Assembly: GCF_005155025.1 (NCBI RefSeq)
Contig: NZ_CP039731.1
Span: forward strand, 496,001-560,000
Source: Aquitalea aquatilis
GTDB lineage: Bacteria > Pseudomonadota > Gammaproteobacteria > Burkholderiales > Chromobacteriaceae
Length of the DNA: 64,000 nucleotides
Direction: 5' to 3'
The position numbers and the translations under genes were made by a program. Numbering within the stretch: position 1 is the first letter of the stretch; each line of letters opens with the position of its first letter. This document shows, piece by piece, positions 41,901-51,173 of this stretch. Below the pieces are notes generated by a model. That model searched no databases. It was not told the origin of the DNA and worked only from the letters and a program-made list of their open reading frames with translations.

Positions 41901-43417
41901 CGGACTTTCTGGCTCAATACCGCCATCGGGGTATCGTCGCCCATGGAGCCCACGGCTTCCTGGCCGTCTTCGGCCAGCACGCGCAGGATCTGGTCGCGCT
42001 CTTCATAGCTGAAGTTGTACAGCTTCTGCAGGCGGGTCAGCTCTTCCTTGCCCATGGCTTCGATGCCGGCATCGTCTTCGATCGACAGTTCCAGATACTT
42101 GGCGCTGTCCTTGATCCATTGACGATAGGGCTTGGCGCTCTTGAGCATGGCGTCGATATCTTCCGGCATCAGCAGCTCGCCGGTGGCCAGGTCGGCGGCA
42201 AACAGCTGGCCCGGCTTTACCCGGCCCTTGCGCACCACGTCTTCCGGCTTGTAGTCCCACACGCCCACTTCCGAGGCGATGGTCAGGATATTGTCGCGGG
42301 TCAGTACCCAGCGTGCCGGGCGCAGGCCATTGCGGTCCAGCATACAGGCGGCGTAGCGGCCATCGGTCAGCACGATGCCAGCCGGGCCATCCCATGGCTC
42401 CATGTGCATGGAGTTGTATTCGTAGAAGGCGCGCAGATCCTTGTCGGTGGAATCCACGTTCTGCCAGGCCGGCGGCACCAAGAGGCGCAACGCGCGGAAC
42501 AGCGGAATGCCGCCCATCAGCAGGCCTTCCAGCATATTGTCCAGGCTCATCGAGTCCGAACCGTCGGTCTGGACTATCGGGCGCACGGCGTCCATGTCCA
42601 GGTGCGGCGAGGCCATGATGCGCTCGCGGGCCCGCGCCCAGTAGCGGTTGCCCTGCACGGTGTTGATTTCACCGTTGTGCGCCAGGAAACGGAAGGGCTG
42701 CGCCAGCTTCCATTGCGGCCAGGTATTGGTAGAGAAGCGCTGGTGGAATACCGCCAGGCTGGACTCGAAACGCGGGTCGTTCAGGTCCAGGAAGAACTTA
42801 GGCAGGTTTTCCGGTGTCACCAGACCCTTATAGGACAGGGTGTGCGGCGACAGCGTGGGCAGGTAAAAGGCCGGGTCGTCCACCTTGTTGGCTTTTTCAG
42901 CCTGGCGACGGCCCATGTACAGGCGGCGCTGGAAGGTGAGTTCGTCCATCCCGAAGGGACAGTTGACGAATACCTGCGAAATAGCCGGCAGGCTGGCCAG
43001 TGCGGCTTCGCCACAGGCGCTGACATCGGTGGGAACCACACGGAAACCGGCCACTTCCAGTTGCTGGGCTTCCAAGAACTCCTTCAGCCGGCGCAGGCTG
43101 CGCGCGCCGATTTCACTGTCAGGGTGGTGGAATACCAGACCGGCGGCGTACACTGCCTTGAGCGCGATATCGGCCTCGGCGGCCACTTCGCGCAAAAAGC
43201 CATCCGGTTTGCGGAACAACAGGCCACAGCCATCACCCGATTTGCCGTCTGCCGCCACCGCTCCACGGTGGGTCAGTTTGGCCAGCGAGGAGATGGCGGT
43301 TTCCACCAGCCAGTGACTGGGTTTGTCGTCCAGCTGGGTGATGAGGCCGAAGCCACAGCTGTCCTGCTCGAAATCCGGGTGGTACAGGGTACCCTGCAAC
43401 CAGCGCTGTCTGTCCAT
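38969..43417 (-). CDS. gltB: Glutamate synthase large subunit
   Basis: A 1482-residue NADPH-GOGAT alpha subunit. It makes two glutamates from glutamine and 2-oxoglutarate. A 20-residue propeptide precedes Cys21 (SCGFGLI), the N-terminal nucleophile of the glutaminase domain after cleavage. The central domain and the FMN-binding synthase domain follow. The 3Fe-4S ligands are in [15 protein letters not shown]. The C-terminal beta-helix region is rich in GGxxxxYG-type repeats. ATG at 43417 is chosen with AGGAC 9 bases upstream; an upstream start is unlikely. The length is normal. Confidence 0.97.
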   Translation of the reverse strand: MDRQRWLQGTLYHPDFEQDSCGFGLITQLDDKPSHWLVETAISSLAKLTHRGAVAADGKSGDGCGLLFRKPDGFLREVAAEADIALKAVYAAGLVFHHPDSEIGARSLRRLKEFLEAQQLEVAGFRVVPTDVSACGEAALASLPAISQVFVNCPFGMDELTFQRRLYMGRRQAEKANKVDDPAFYLPTLSPHTLSYKGLVTPENLPKFFLDLNDPRFESSLAVFHQRFSTNTWPQWKLAQPFRFLAHNGEINTVQGNRYWARARERIMASPHLDMDAVRPIVQTDGSDSMSLDNMLEGLLMGGIPLFRALRLLVPPAWQNVDSTDKDLRAFYEYNSMHMEPWDGPAGIVLTDGRYAACMLDRNGLRPARWVLTRDNILTIASEVGVWDYKPEDVVRKGRVKPGQLFAADLATGELLMPEDIDAMLKSAKPYRQWIKDSAKYLELSIEDDAGIEAMGKEELTRLQKLYNFSYEERDQILRVLAEDGQEAVGSMGDDTPMAVLSQKVRSPFDYLRQQFAQVTNPPIDPIREAVVMSLNSVFGPERNMFEESAEHAKRLEVRSPVLSHEKFVRVTTRPETYLKATTFDLCYDPSEGSLQQAIEKLCQYVIEAVNEGTVIVVLSDRIITQGRLPIHALFATGAVHHALIESGLRCKTNILLETGTVRDAHQMACVIGYGATAVYPYLAYQSIIDLVNSGVVNCKINEALQHYRKGINKGLLKVLSKMGISTIASYRGAQLFEAVGIHKDVVDLCLKGTVSRVSGASFEDFEDDQQQLLRFAFNPMRQISQGGLLKYVHGEEYHAYNPDVVQLLQKAVQNDDYQTYQQYADTVNTRPVSMLRDLMKVKLAEQPISVDEVEPIEAILKRFDSAGMSLGALSPEAHEALATAMNRLGGRSNSGEGGEDASRYGTERMSKIKQVASGRFGVTPHYLVNAEVLQIKVAQGAKPGEGGQLPGDKVTGLIARLRHAKEGISLISPPPHHDIYSIEDLAQLIFDLKQVNPTALVSVKLVAEPGVGTIAAGVAKAYADLITISGYDGGTGASPLTSVKYAGSPWELGLSEAQQVLRANGLRGRVRVQTDGGLKTGLDVIKAAILGAESFGFGTGPMVALGCKYLRICHLNNCATGVATQEIKLRSKYFLGLPEMVMNYFLFIARETREWMAKLGVRSMEELIGRMDLMELLEGETAKQNKLDLSPLLSQGTVPDDVPRFCISDSNPSFDKGELAEQILVDALPAIHNKQMLELSYPIENIHRSIGARLSGEIARVHGAAGLPFGCLKVKFNGSAGQSFGVWNASGLHLELEGDANDYVGKGMAGGRVTIYPPKNAVYESGEAIIIGNTCLYGATGGQLFAAGVAGERFGVRNSGALAVIEGAGDHCCEYMTGGTVIVLGETGYNFGAGMTGGFAFVYDPGERFAYRYNNELVDIHLINGEAMGMYRAFLLEKIAKHVELTGSETGRAMLQNFDDYVDYFWLVKPKAATLDSLLKD

Positions 43418-43713
43418 TGCTTTGTCCTGCTTATAATTGTGAATCGAATGAATTGATTCTAAGGGCAACTTGCTTGACCTTGCAACCAGTTATTGCCGCA
43501 TTTTCCGCAGCGCAATAACTGTTTTAATTCAATGACTTGATAGAAATTTTCTGAAAAAAAATCAGGGAAAACCCGCAAAACTGGCATATTTTTCTTCCAT
43601 TTTTGTGACGCCCATATTCATATTTACGACTTTCCCCGTCGTGCGCAGCCCTTATCCAAAACCGGGGGAAATACCTTGTTTTGAATATTGTCTGACAACA
43701 TTCACGAGGCAAT

Positions 43714-45231
43714 ATGCGTAGCGATGCCACTACACCGGCAACACAGGATTTCGTCCGCAAGCTGGCCGACCAGGCCTTCTCGCGTTCGGCTGGCGCGCCG
43801 CTGATTGCCGGCAATAGTGTGCAACTGCTGTATGACAGCAGCGATAACTTTCCGGCCTGGAAACAGGCGATTGCCGCTGCGGAAGATTCGGTATTCATTG
43901 AAATGTACATCGTGGCCAACGACCGTTTTGGCCGCGAGATTCGCCAGTTGCTGATGGACAAGGCCACGGCCGGCATCAAGGTATGTCTGCTATACGACTG
44001 GCTGGGCTGCTGGAAACCCAGCCTGGGCGGTTTTTTCCGGCCACTGCTCGCGGCCGGTGCCGCCGTGCGCGCCTATAACCCCCCTACTCTGACCGGTGGG
44101 CTCAGCCTGCTGGGACGCAATCATCGCAAGCTGATCGTGGTAGACCGCCACACCGCGTTTATCTCCGGCCTGTGCATCAGTTCCAGCTGGGAAGGCCAGC
44201 CGGATGCCGGCATCGCCCCCTGGCGTGATACCGGACTGGCGCTGCGCGGCCCGCTGGTGGCCGAGGCGCTGGCCGCGTTTGCCGATAGCTGGGCCAGTTG
44301 CGGCACCGCGCTGCCTGATGTCTGGCAACAGCCACCCGGCCCGCAAGCAGAGGCCGGTGCGATTGCCGCCCGGCTGATTGCCACCACTCCGTCCACGGCC
44401 CACATGATGCGGCTGGACATGCTGATTGCCAGCTTTGCCCGCCGCACGCTGTGGCTGACCGATGCCTACTTCATGGGCACCAGCACTTATCTGTCAGCCC
44501 TGAAGCAAGCGGCACTGGATGGTGTTGACGTGCGCCTGCTGGTGCCACGCTCCAGTGACATCCGCTGGATCGCCACCGTCTCGCGCACCATGTACCGGCC
44601 GCTGCTGGAATCTGGCGTCAGGGTGTTCGAGTGGAACGGCTCGATGATTCACGCCAAGACCGCAGTCGCCGACGGCCGCTGGGCGCGTATCGGCTCCACC
44701 AATCTGAATATCTCCAGCTGGCTGGCCAACCGGGAAATCGACGTCGCCATCGAAGATGAAACGGTAGCCGGCGAACTGGCCGCACGCTTTCTGCAGGATC
44801 TGGAGCAGTCCACCGAAGTGGTACTCAGCGGCCACAAGCGCACGCCGGTACTGACCCACCCGCGCCAGCGCCAGCCGCCATCTTTCCTGTTTCCGGCGGC
44901 CAGCCATGCCGCCCGCAGCAGTGCCAGCGCCGCCGCGCGCCAGGCAGCACGGATTGGCGATGCGCTGGGTGCGGTGGTGCGTGGCACCCGCAGCATCGAC
45001 ACCAGCGAGGCTGCCGCATTTCTCACCATTGGCCTGGCCTTGCTGGCGCTGGCGCTGCTGGTGGTGCTGTTCCCCTGGATGGTGGCCGGGCCGCTGGCCT
45101 TCCTGCTGCTGGTCAGCGGCGCGGCCATCGTTCTCAAGGCGCTGGGGCTGTACCGCCGCCGTAATGAAAAAAAACAACAGTTGGCCGCGACAAAAAATAA
45201 TCTCAAACCGCCAGCCCCACCTACTGGCTAA
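43714..45231 (+). CDS. Phospholipase D / cardiolipin synthase-like protein
   Basis: A 505-residue protein with two HKD motifs: HRKLIVVDRHTAFISG (about residue 137) and HAKTAVADGRWARIGSTN (about 313). These form the phosphatidyl-transfer active site of the PLD superfamily. The C-terminal region (about 430-485) has two hydrophobic helices that would anchor it to the membrane, unlike ClsA, which has them at the N-terminus. It is most like ClsB-type cardiolipin synthases. GAGG lies 4 bases before ATG. It is divergent from gltB and stands alone. Confidence 0.85.
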   Translation: MRSDATTPATQDFVRKLADQAFSRSAGAPLIAGNSVQLLYDSSDNFPAWKQAIAAAEDSVFIEMYIVANDRFGREIRQLLMDKATAGIKVCLLYDWLGCWKPSLGGFFRPLLAAGAAVRAYNPPTLTGGLSLLGRNHRKLIVVDRHTAFISGLCISSSWEGQPDAGIAPWRDTGLALRGPLVAEALAAFADSWASCGTALPDVWQQPPGPQAEAGAIAARLIATTPSTAHMMRLDMLIASFARRTLWLTDAYFMGTSTYLSALKQAALDGVDVRLLVPRSSDIRWIATVSRTMYRPLLESGVRVFEWNGSMIHAKTAVADGRWARIGSTNLNISSWLANREIDVAIEDETVAGELAARFLQDLEQSTEVVLSGHKRTPVLTHPRQRQPPSFLFPAASHAARSSASAAARQAARIGDALGAVVRGTRSIDTSEAAAFLTIGLALLALALLVVLFPWMVAGPLAFLLLVSGAAIVLKALGLYRRRNEKKQQLAATKNNLKPPAPPTG

Positions 45232-45269
45232 TGTGCCTTAAAACAACCCTTTAACTGCCGAAAATCCAA

Positions 45270-45299
45270 CGCAAAGCCTTGTCCGACAAGGCTTTGCGC
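45270..45299 (+). terminator. Long hairpin after the cardiolipin synthase-like gene
   Basis: CGCAAAGCCTTGTC / GACAAGGCTTTGCG, a 14-bp stem, lies 38 bases past the stop. No clear T run follows (TGGATATTTG), so it may be a weak terminator or an mRNA 3'-end stabiliser. Confidence 0.6.
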
Positions 45300-45379
45300 T
45301 GGATATTTGATCAAACTTGCAGAATATTTTCATCCACTGATATTGCCTTGCAACACAAGCACGGTAAAAGGTCTACAAT

Positions 45380-45742
45380 GCGCGCTTTCTTGGGATGTTC
45401 TCCAAGCCGGCCGACGTGAAGGACGCATGATCATCGTGCTCCCTAAGGAAGCCGGGGATCTGCGGCCACTCCACGTCAGCCTGCAGGACTCACCCCGGAC
45501 TTCCGTGCGCACCGCGGCGCAAAGCGCCCCGTTTTTACGCGCCTCAAGGCCAGCCTTGACCTGCCGTCAGTCAGACGGCGACAAGGCCTGCGCCCCAACG
45601 CGCACCGAGTGACACTGCAGCAAGCTGCGGGCCGACAGGCGTTACAGGTGCACGGTATTGTCTTTGCCCACGGCAAAGGCTGCCTTCCTGAACGGCCATC
45701 CCCGGCTGTGGTGTCCGAGTTTTGACCGACAAGGACTCAGGT
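45380..45742 (+). promoter_or_regulatory. Long structured 5' leader of the decarboxylase gene with internal terminator-like hairpin
   Basis: About 360 bases before the start codon carry no likely gene but many local inverted repeats. These are GCATGA/TCGTGC (45425-45439), CCGGGG/CCCCGG with nested CTGC/GCAG (45452-45498), a GC-rich hairpin GGCGC-AAA-GCGCC followed by TTTTT (45513-45536), TCAAGG/CCTTGA (45544-45559), and GCCGTC/GACGGC (45563-45579). The hairpin plus T run looks like an intrinsic terminator ahead of the gene, as in attenuators and riboswitches. TACAAT at 45374-45379 could be a -10 box, but no good -35 was found. I do not recognise a known riboswitch class. Confidence 0.55.
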
Positions 45743-47998
45743 ATGCGTTTTCACTTTCCCATCGTCATCATCGACGAGGACTTCCGCTCGGAAAACACCA
45801 GCGGCTCCGGCATCCGCGAACTGGCAGCAGCCATGGAGGCCGAAGGCATGAGCGTGATCGGTTACACCAGCTATGGTGACCTCACCTCTTTCGCCCAACA
45901 GCAAAGCCGGGCAGCCGGTTTCATCCTGTCCATCGACGACGAAGAATTCCAGACCGACGACGCCTCGGAAAACGCCCTGGGACAGCTGTACAGCTTCGTG
46001 GCGGAAATCCGCCGGCGCAACCCGGACATTCCGGTGTACCTGTACGGCGAAACCCGCACGGCGCGCCACATTCCCAACGACATCCTGCGTGAACTGCATG
46101 GCTTCATCCACATGCACGAGGACACGCCGGAATTCGTGGCCCGCCACATCATCCGCGAATCCAAGAGCTATCTGGACAGCCTGGCCCCGCCGTTTTTCCG
46201 CGCGCTGGTGGACTACGCCCACGATGGCTCCTACTCCTGGCACTGCCCCGGCCACTCCGGCGGCGTCGCCTTCCTGAAGAGCCCGGTGGGCCAGATGTTC
46301 CACCAGTTCTTTGGCGAAAACATGCTGCGCGCCGATGTGTGCAATGCCGTGGACGAGCTGGGCCAGCTGCTGGACCACACCGGCCCGATTGCCGCCTCCG
46401 AACGCAATGCGGCACGCATCTTCAATGCCGACCATCTGTTCTTTGTCACCAACGGCACCTCGACTTCCAACAAGATCGTCTGGCACAGCTGCGTGGCCGC
46501 CGGCGACATCGTGCTGGTGGACCGCAACTGCCACAAGTCCAACCTGCACGCCATCATGATGACCGGTGCCATTCCGGTCTTCCTGATGCCCACGCGCAAC
46601 CACTACGGCATCATCGGCCCGATTCCGAAGTCGGAATTCCAGCTGGACAACATCAAGAAAAAGATTCTGGCCAACCCCTTCGCCCGCGAAGCGCTGGAAA
46701 AGAATCCCAAGCTCAAGCCGCGCATCCTCACCATCACCCAATCCACCTACGATGGCATTCTGTACAACGTGGAAGAGATCAAGGGCATTCTGGATGGCGA
46801 AGTGGACACGCTGCACTTTGACGAAGCCTGGCTGCCGCACGCCAGCTTCCACGACTTCTATGGCGATTTCCACGCCATTGGCGAAGGCCGTCCGCGTTGC
46901 AAGGACAGTCTGATCTTCTCCACCCAGTCCACCCACAAGTTGCTGGCCGGCATCAGCCAGGCCTCGCAGATTCTGGTGCAGGACCCGCAAAACCGTCAGC
47001 TGGATACCGCCTGGTTCAACGAGGCTTATCTGATGCACACCTCCACCAGCCCGCAATATTCCATTATTGCCAGCTGCGACGTGGCGGCCGCCATGATGGA
47101 ACAGCCGGGCGGCCAGGCACTGGTGGAAGAGTCGCTGGTAGAAGCACTGGATTTCCGCCGCGCCATGCGCAAGGTGGACGAGGAATACGGCAACGACTGG
47201 TGGTTCAGCGTATGGGGCCCGGACGAGCTGTCCGACGACGGCATCTGCGACCCGGTGGACTGGGAACTGAAACCGGGCGCGCACTGGCACGGTTTTGCCG
47301 GCATCGAAGAAGGCTTCAACCTGCTGGACCCGATCAAGGCCACCGTATTGACGCCGGGCCTGGATGTGGACGGCAGCTTCGAAGAGATGGGCATTCCGGC
47401 CGCCATCGTCACCAAGTACCTGACCGAACACGGCGTGGTGGTGGAAAAGACCGGCCTGTACAGCTTCTTCATCATGTTCACCATCGGCATCACCAAGGGC
47501 CGCTGGAACACGCTGATTTCGCTGCTGCAGCAGTTCAAGGACGATTTCGACAAGAACCAGCCGCTGTGGCGCGCCATGCCGGACTTTGTCGCCCGCTACC
47601 CGCAGTACGAACGCGTGGGTCTGCAGGACCTGTGCCAGCGCATTCACGCGCTGTACACCAAGCACGACATCGCCCGCCTGACCACCGAGATCTATCTGTC
47701 CGAGATGGAACCGGCCATGCGCCCGGCCGATGCCTTTGCCAAGATGGCCCACCGCGAGATCGAACGCGTGCCGGTAGACCAGCTGGAAGGCCGCGTCACC
47801 GCCGTGCTGCTGACGCCATATCCGCCGGGCATCCCGCTGCTGATTCCGGGCGAGCGCTTCAACAAGACCATTGTTGACTATCTGCGCTTTGCCCAGGCCT
47901 TCAACCGCGAACTGCCGGGCTTCGAAACCGACGTGCACGGTCTGGTGGCCACCGAAGTGGAAGGCCGCAAGGTCTACTGCGTGGACTGCGTCAAGTAA
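45743..47998 (+). CDS. Orn/Lys/Arg decarboxylase (PLP, fold type I)
   Basis: A 751-residue inducible-type basic amino acid decarboxylase. The N-terminal wing domain (about 1-130, response-regulator-like) is followed by the PLP domain. There THKLLAGISQAS contains the PLP-binding Lys, VDRNCHKSNLHAI and LHFDEAWLPHA flank the cofactor, and PYPPGIPLLIPGERF is in the C-terminal domain. Text similarity is strongest to the lysine decarboxylases of the Pseudomonas LdcA type, but arginine cannot be excluded. Such enzymes consume protons and make cadaverine or agmatine. ATG at 45743 has AAGGA 7 bases upstream. A cognate antiporter is not in the window. Confidence 0.92.
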   Translation: MRFHFPIVIIDEDFRSENTSGSGIRELAAAMEAEGMSVIGYTSYGDLTSFAQQQSRAAGFILSIDDEEFQTDDASENALGQLYSFVAEIRRRNPDIPVYLYGETRTARHIPNDILRELHGFIHMHEDTPEFVARHIIRESKSYLDSLAPPFFRALVDYAHDGSYSWHCPGHSGGVAFLKSPVGQMFHQFFGENMLRADVCNAVDELGQLLDHTGPIAASERNAARIFNADHLFFVTNGTSTSNKIVWHSCVAAGDIVLVDRNCHKSNLHAIMMTGAIPVFLMPTRNHYGIIGPIPKSEFQLDNIKKKILANPFAREALEKNPKLKPRILTITQSTYDGILYNVEEIKGILDGEVDTLHFDEAWLPHASFHDFYGDFHAIGEGRPRCKDSLIFSTQSTHKLLAGISQASQILVQDPQNRQLDTAWFNEAYLMHTSTSPQYSIIASCDVAAAMMEQPGGQALVEESLVEALDFRRAMRKVDEEYGNDWWFSVWGPDELSDDGICDPVDWELKPGAHWHGFAGIEEGFNLLDPIKATVLTPGLDVDGSFEEMGIPAAIVTKYLTEHGVVVEKTGLYSFFIMFTIGITKGRWNTLISLLQQFKDDFDKNQPLWRAMPDFVARYPQYERVGLQDLCQRIHALYTKHDIARLTTEIYLSEMEPAMRPADAFAKMAHREIERVPVDQLEGRVTAVLLTPYPPGIPLLIPGERFNKTIVDYLRFAQAFNRELPGFETDVHGLVATEVEGRKVYCVDCVK

Positions 47999-48023
47999 GC
48001 CGCACGCAGCGCTCCATGCCAAC

Positions 48024-48053
48024 AGCCGCAGGCTCTGTCCTGCGGCTTTTTTT
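48024..48053 (+). terminator. Terminator after the decarboxylase gene
   Basis: AGCCGCAGG / CCTGCGGCT with a 6-base loop and seven T, 26 bases past the stop codon. Confidence 0.9.
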
Positions 48054-48143
48054 GCGTGCTACGGCCAGTTGCTGGCCAAGCCTCGCACTGGAAGTACAAG
48101 GAGTACGGCAAGGCAGCGCAACGCTGGAATGGGGGGCGTGGGT

Positions 48144-49058
48144 CTAGTGGTGGCACAAGCTGTTGCGCCCGGTCGCCTTAGCCTGATACAGCGCAACATC
48201 GGCACGCGAATAGATCTGGGCCAGGTCATCACCGGGCCGCCACATGGTGAGTCCGGCCGAGCAGGTATAAGCAAAGCCCGGTTGCTCGGCCAGCGGCCGC
48301 GACACCTCCACCGCAGCCAGCATGGCGCGCAAGGACAGCTCGGCCTCGGACTGGCGGTAGCCAGGCAACAGCAACAGAAACTCCTCGCCGCCCAGCCGGC
48401 CAAAGCCGTCGTGCGGCCGCAGCATCGGCTGGATGCGCTGCACAAAGTCGATGATGACGCGGTCCCCTGCCGGATGGCCCAGCCGGTCGTTGATCTGCTT
48501 GAAATGGTCGAGATCGACAATCGCCACCGCCAGCTGCGAGCCAGTCGCCTCGGCCCTGCTCAGCAACTGGGCAAACTGCTGCATGATGAAGGAGCGGTTG
48601 CAAATGCTGGTCAGCGAATCGGTCTGCGCCGCCCGCTGTGCCAAATCACGCGCCTGGCGCAACTCGCGCTCTGACACTTTCAGTTCGCTCATGTCGGTGG
48701 CCACGCACATCATGCTGCCATCCGGCTGCATCGCCTCGGTCATCCAGATCCAGCGGCCATCGGTCAGGTCGGCCTCGAAGGCGCGATACGGCTGCTTGCC
48801 ACGGCGCGAGCGCGCCGACACCAGCCAGGCTTCGAAATCATGGGTATAGATCAGTGCACCGATGCAGCGCTGATAATTGCGCCGCATCAGCTCCGACCAG
48901 CTAAGCGTTTCGTCCGGTGCCACATCATAAGCCTGACAAAACGCCGCATTGGCGTAACACAATCGGTCATGGCGATCAAACAGCGCCAACAGCACCGGCG
49001 AATCATGCAGCGCCGCCTGTAGCCTGCCGGCCATGGAGTCTTGTTCTTGTAAGGACAT
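48144..49058 (-). CDS. Cytosolic PAS-GGDEF diguanylate cyclase
   Basis: A 304-residue soluble protein. A PAS-like sensor (about 15-135, LLALFDRHDRLCYANAAFCQAYD) is joined by a short coiled coil to a GGDEF domain (about 145-304). The active site RLGGEEF is near 231, preceded by an intact RPHD I-site, so cyclase activity with product inhibition is expected. GGGA lies about 9 bases before ATG 49058; an ATG nine codons further up (49085) is the alternative. It is the third GGDEF protein of the window. Confidence 0.9.
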   Translation of the reverse strand: MSLQEQDSMAGRLQAALHDSPVLLALFDRHDRLCYANAAFCQAYDVAPDETLSWSELMRRNYQRCIGALIYTHDFEAWLVSARSRRGKQPYRAFEADLTDGRWIWMTEAMQPDGSMMCVATDMSELKVSERELRQARDLAQRAAQTDSLTSICNRSFIMQQFAQLLSRAEATGSQLAVAIVDLDHFKQINDRLGHPAGDRVIIDFVQRIQPMLRPHDGFGRLGGEEFLLLLPGYRQSEAELSLRAMLAAVEVSRPLAEQPGFAYTCSAGLTMWRPGDDLAQIYSRADVALYQAKATGRNSLCHH

Positions 49059-49332
49059 CCGCTGGTTTCCCGCCTGTTTTGTCATTGGCCGTCAGCGTGC
49101 TCTCACCTTCACGCTGGCGTACCGGTCGGCAATGCCGACACTCTGTTTAAAGATATTTAAAGATAGTGGCCAACTCTTAATACAGCTAATGATTTCTCCC
49201 TGAGCCTCTGCATTCTGCCGAGCGCTGGCAAGCCCAGTCAAAGCCCACGGCCATGGCAGTCAACTTGCCTTTTCCCCAGCCCGTAAGCTGAAGTCCCGCC
49301 CGGTACGGGCGCAGGAGAACAAGGAGAAGGCA

Positions 49333-50916
49333 ATGCAACAATATGACTATATCGTGGTGGGCGGCGGCTCGGCGGGCTGCACCATCACCTGCCGGCTGGT
49401 CGAAGCCGGCAAGCGGGTTCTACTGCTGGAGGATGGCCCGCCCGACAACAGCCCCTTCATCCACATGCCGGCCACCTTCATCAAGGTCATCGGCAGCGAG
49501 CGCAGCGTGATCTACCACAGCGAGCCGCAGGCCAGCGCCGCCGGCCGCCGCATGCATGTGCCACAAGGCCGCACCCTGGGCGGCGGCAGCTCGATCAATG
49601 CCATGGTGTATATCCGTGGCAGCGCCGCTGACTACGACGACTGGGTCGCCCAAGGCTGCAGCGGCTGGGGGTGGGAGCAGGTACTCCCAGCGTTCAAGAA
49701 AGCCGAAAACCATATGCGTCTGTCCGGCCCCTATCATGGCACTGACGGGCCGCTGCACGTCAGCGATACCCGCTACCGCCACCCGCTGAGCCTGGCCTTT
49801 GTCAAGGCGGCACAGGAGTGCGGCCTGCCTTATAACGATGATTTCAACGGGCCGCACCAGCAAGGCAGCGGCTTTTTCCATACCACCACCTTCAATGGCC
49901 AGCGTGGCAGCACGGCGGCGACCTATCTGGCCGCCGTGCGGCAGCGCGACAATCTGCAAGTGCGTACCGGCTGCTATGTGGAAAAACTGCTATGGCAAGA
50001 CAAGCGCGCCAGCGGCGTGCAATGGCGTACTGCCGATGGCCAACGCCACGAGGCCCACGCCCAGGCCGAAGTCATCCTGTGCGCCGGAGCGCTGTCCACC
50101 CCCAAGATTCTGCTGCTGTCCGGCATTGGCCCGGCCGCGCAGCTGCGTGAACAAGGCATAGCCGTGCTACATGACGCGCCGGAAGTCGGCCAGAATTATC
50201 AGGATCACCTGGAGGTATCGGTGTATGGCCGCTGCCGCGAACCGATCAGCCTGCTGGGGCAGGAACGCGGTTTCAAGGCCTTGCGCAATGGCTTGCAGTG
50301 GCAGCTGCTGCGCAGCGGGCTGCTCACCTCCAATGTGGTGGAAAGCGGCGGTTTTGCCTGCACCGACGGCGGCAGCCGGCCAGACATCCAGTTTCACGTA
50401 TTGCCGGTGCTGGTGGGCGATGTGGAACGCGAACCGCTGCCCGGCCACGGCATCTCGATCAACCCCTGCCTGCTGCGGCCCAAATCACGCGGCGCAGTCA
50501 GCCTGAGCAGCGCCGATGCCCGTGCCCCGCTGCGCTTTGTCAGCGGGGCACTCAGCCACGAAGACGATGTGGCCGGCCTGCTGCGCGGGGTCAAGCTGGC
50601 GCGACGCATCCTGCGGGCACCCTCGCTGCAGCAGGTCATCAGCGAGGAGCTGCTGCCCTCGCCCGCCGCACAGACCAGTGATGCACTGCTGATCGAGCAC
50701 ATCCGCAGCCATGCCAAGACCGTCTACCACCCGGTGGGTACTTGCCGCATGGGCGGCGATGCCGCTGCCGTGGTCAACCCGCGGCTACAGGTCAATGGCG
50801 TGGAGGGCCTGCGCATCTGCGACGCGTCCATCATGCCCAGCATCATTTCCGGCAATACCAATGCGCCGGTCATCATGATTGCCGAGCGCTGCGCCGACTT
50901 CATCCTGCAAGCCTGA
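49333..50916 (+). CDS. GMC-family alcohol dehydrogenase (choline dehydrogenase-like)
   Basis: A 527-residue FAD flavoprotein of the glucose-methanol-choline family. The N-terminal dinucleotide fold VVGGGSAGCTITCRLVEAG is followed by the GMC signature GRTLGGGSSINAM. The C-terminal active-site His is in HPVGTCRMGGD, followed by SGNTNAPVIMIAERCAD. It oxidises an alcohol of unknown identity. AAGGAGAAGG lies just before ATG. Next to it are an outer-membrane channel-like gene, an MFS importer and an AraC regulator on the opposite strand, which together look like a catabolic unit. No betB or BCCT gene is seen, so choline is not assumed. Confidence 0.9.
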   Translation: MQQYDYIVVGGGSAGCTITCRLVEAGKRVLLLEDGPPDNSPFIHMPATFIKVIGSERSVIYHSEPQASAAGRRMHVPQGRTLGGGSSINAMVYIRGSAADYDDWVAQGCSGWGWEQVLPAFKKAENHMRLSGPYHGTDGPLHVSDTRYRHPLSLAFVKAAQECGLPYNDDFNGPHQQGSGFFHTTTFNGQRGSTAATYLAAVRQRDNLQVRTGCYVEKLLWQDKRASGVQWRTADGQRHEAHAQAEVILCAGALSTPKILLLSGIGPAAQLREQGIAVLHDAPEVGQNYQDHLEVSVYGRCREPISLLGQERGFKALRNGLQWQLLRSGLLTSNVVESGGFACTDGGSRPDIQFHVLPVLVGDVEREPLPGHGISINPCLLRPKSRGAVSLSSADARAPLRFVSGALSHEDDVAGLLRGVKLARRILRAPSLQQVISEELLPSPAAQTSDALLIEHIRSHAKTVYHPVGTCRMGGDAAAVVNPRLQVNGVEGLRICDASIMPSIISGNTNAPVIMIAERCADFILQA

Positions 50917-50941
50917 GCCCGCTGCCGCAAGGCAACGGGCT
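50916..50941 (+). repeat. Hairpin repeat, copy 1
   Basis: AGCCCGCTGCCGCAAGGCAACGGGCT (written here as two arms AGCCCGCTGCC and GGCAACGGGCT) forms a stem with one mismatch. It begins at the GMC stop codon. The same 26 bases recur at 51126-51151. Confidence 0.85.
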
Positions 50942-51125
50942 GCAGATTATTGACAAACCCCTCTCGCTTTTCGAAAGGAAAGCGAGGCTCCCTTCTTCAA
51001 TAGTTAGGGCAAGGGCGGGGGGATTGGGAGTAAATTGGAAGGCTGCGGAATCAATAAGTTAGCAGAAAGGCCCGGCTTCGCCGGGTCCAGTGAAATCGCA
51101 CCAGTTTACTTTGTCAGCAGCCTGA

Positions 51126-51151
51126 AGCCCGCTGCCGCAAGGCAACGGGCT
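51126..51151 (+). repeat. Hairpin repeat, copy 2 (terminator-like)
   Basis: Identical to copy 1, including the preceding GCCTGA context, but followed by TGTGCTTTTTAA, so this copy can act as a terminator for plus-strand transcription. A third hairpin, CCCGGC-TTC-GCCGGG, sits between them at 51071-51085. Confidence 0.8.
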
Positions 51152-51173
51152 TGTGCTTTTTAACCCGAAGCAA

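Noticed and set aside
40949-43456. 835-codon plus-strand frame opposite gltB
   Set aside because: Antisense shadow of a well-recognised gene; its translation is low in complexity and without motifs.
45737-48022. 761-codon open frame on the minus strand opposite the decarboxylase
   Set aside because: It is a shadow of a GC-rich coding region. The plus-strand frame has clear family motifs, a ribosome site and a terminator.
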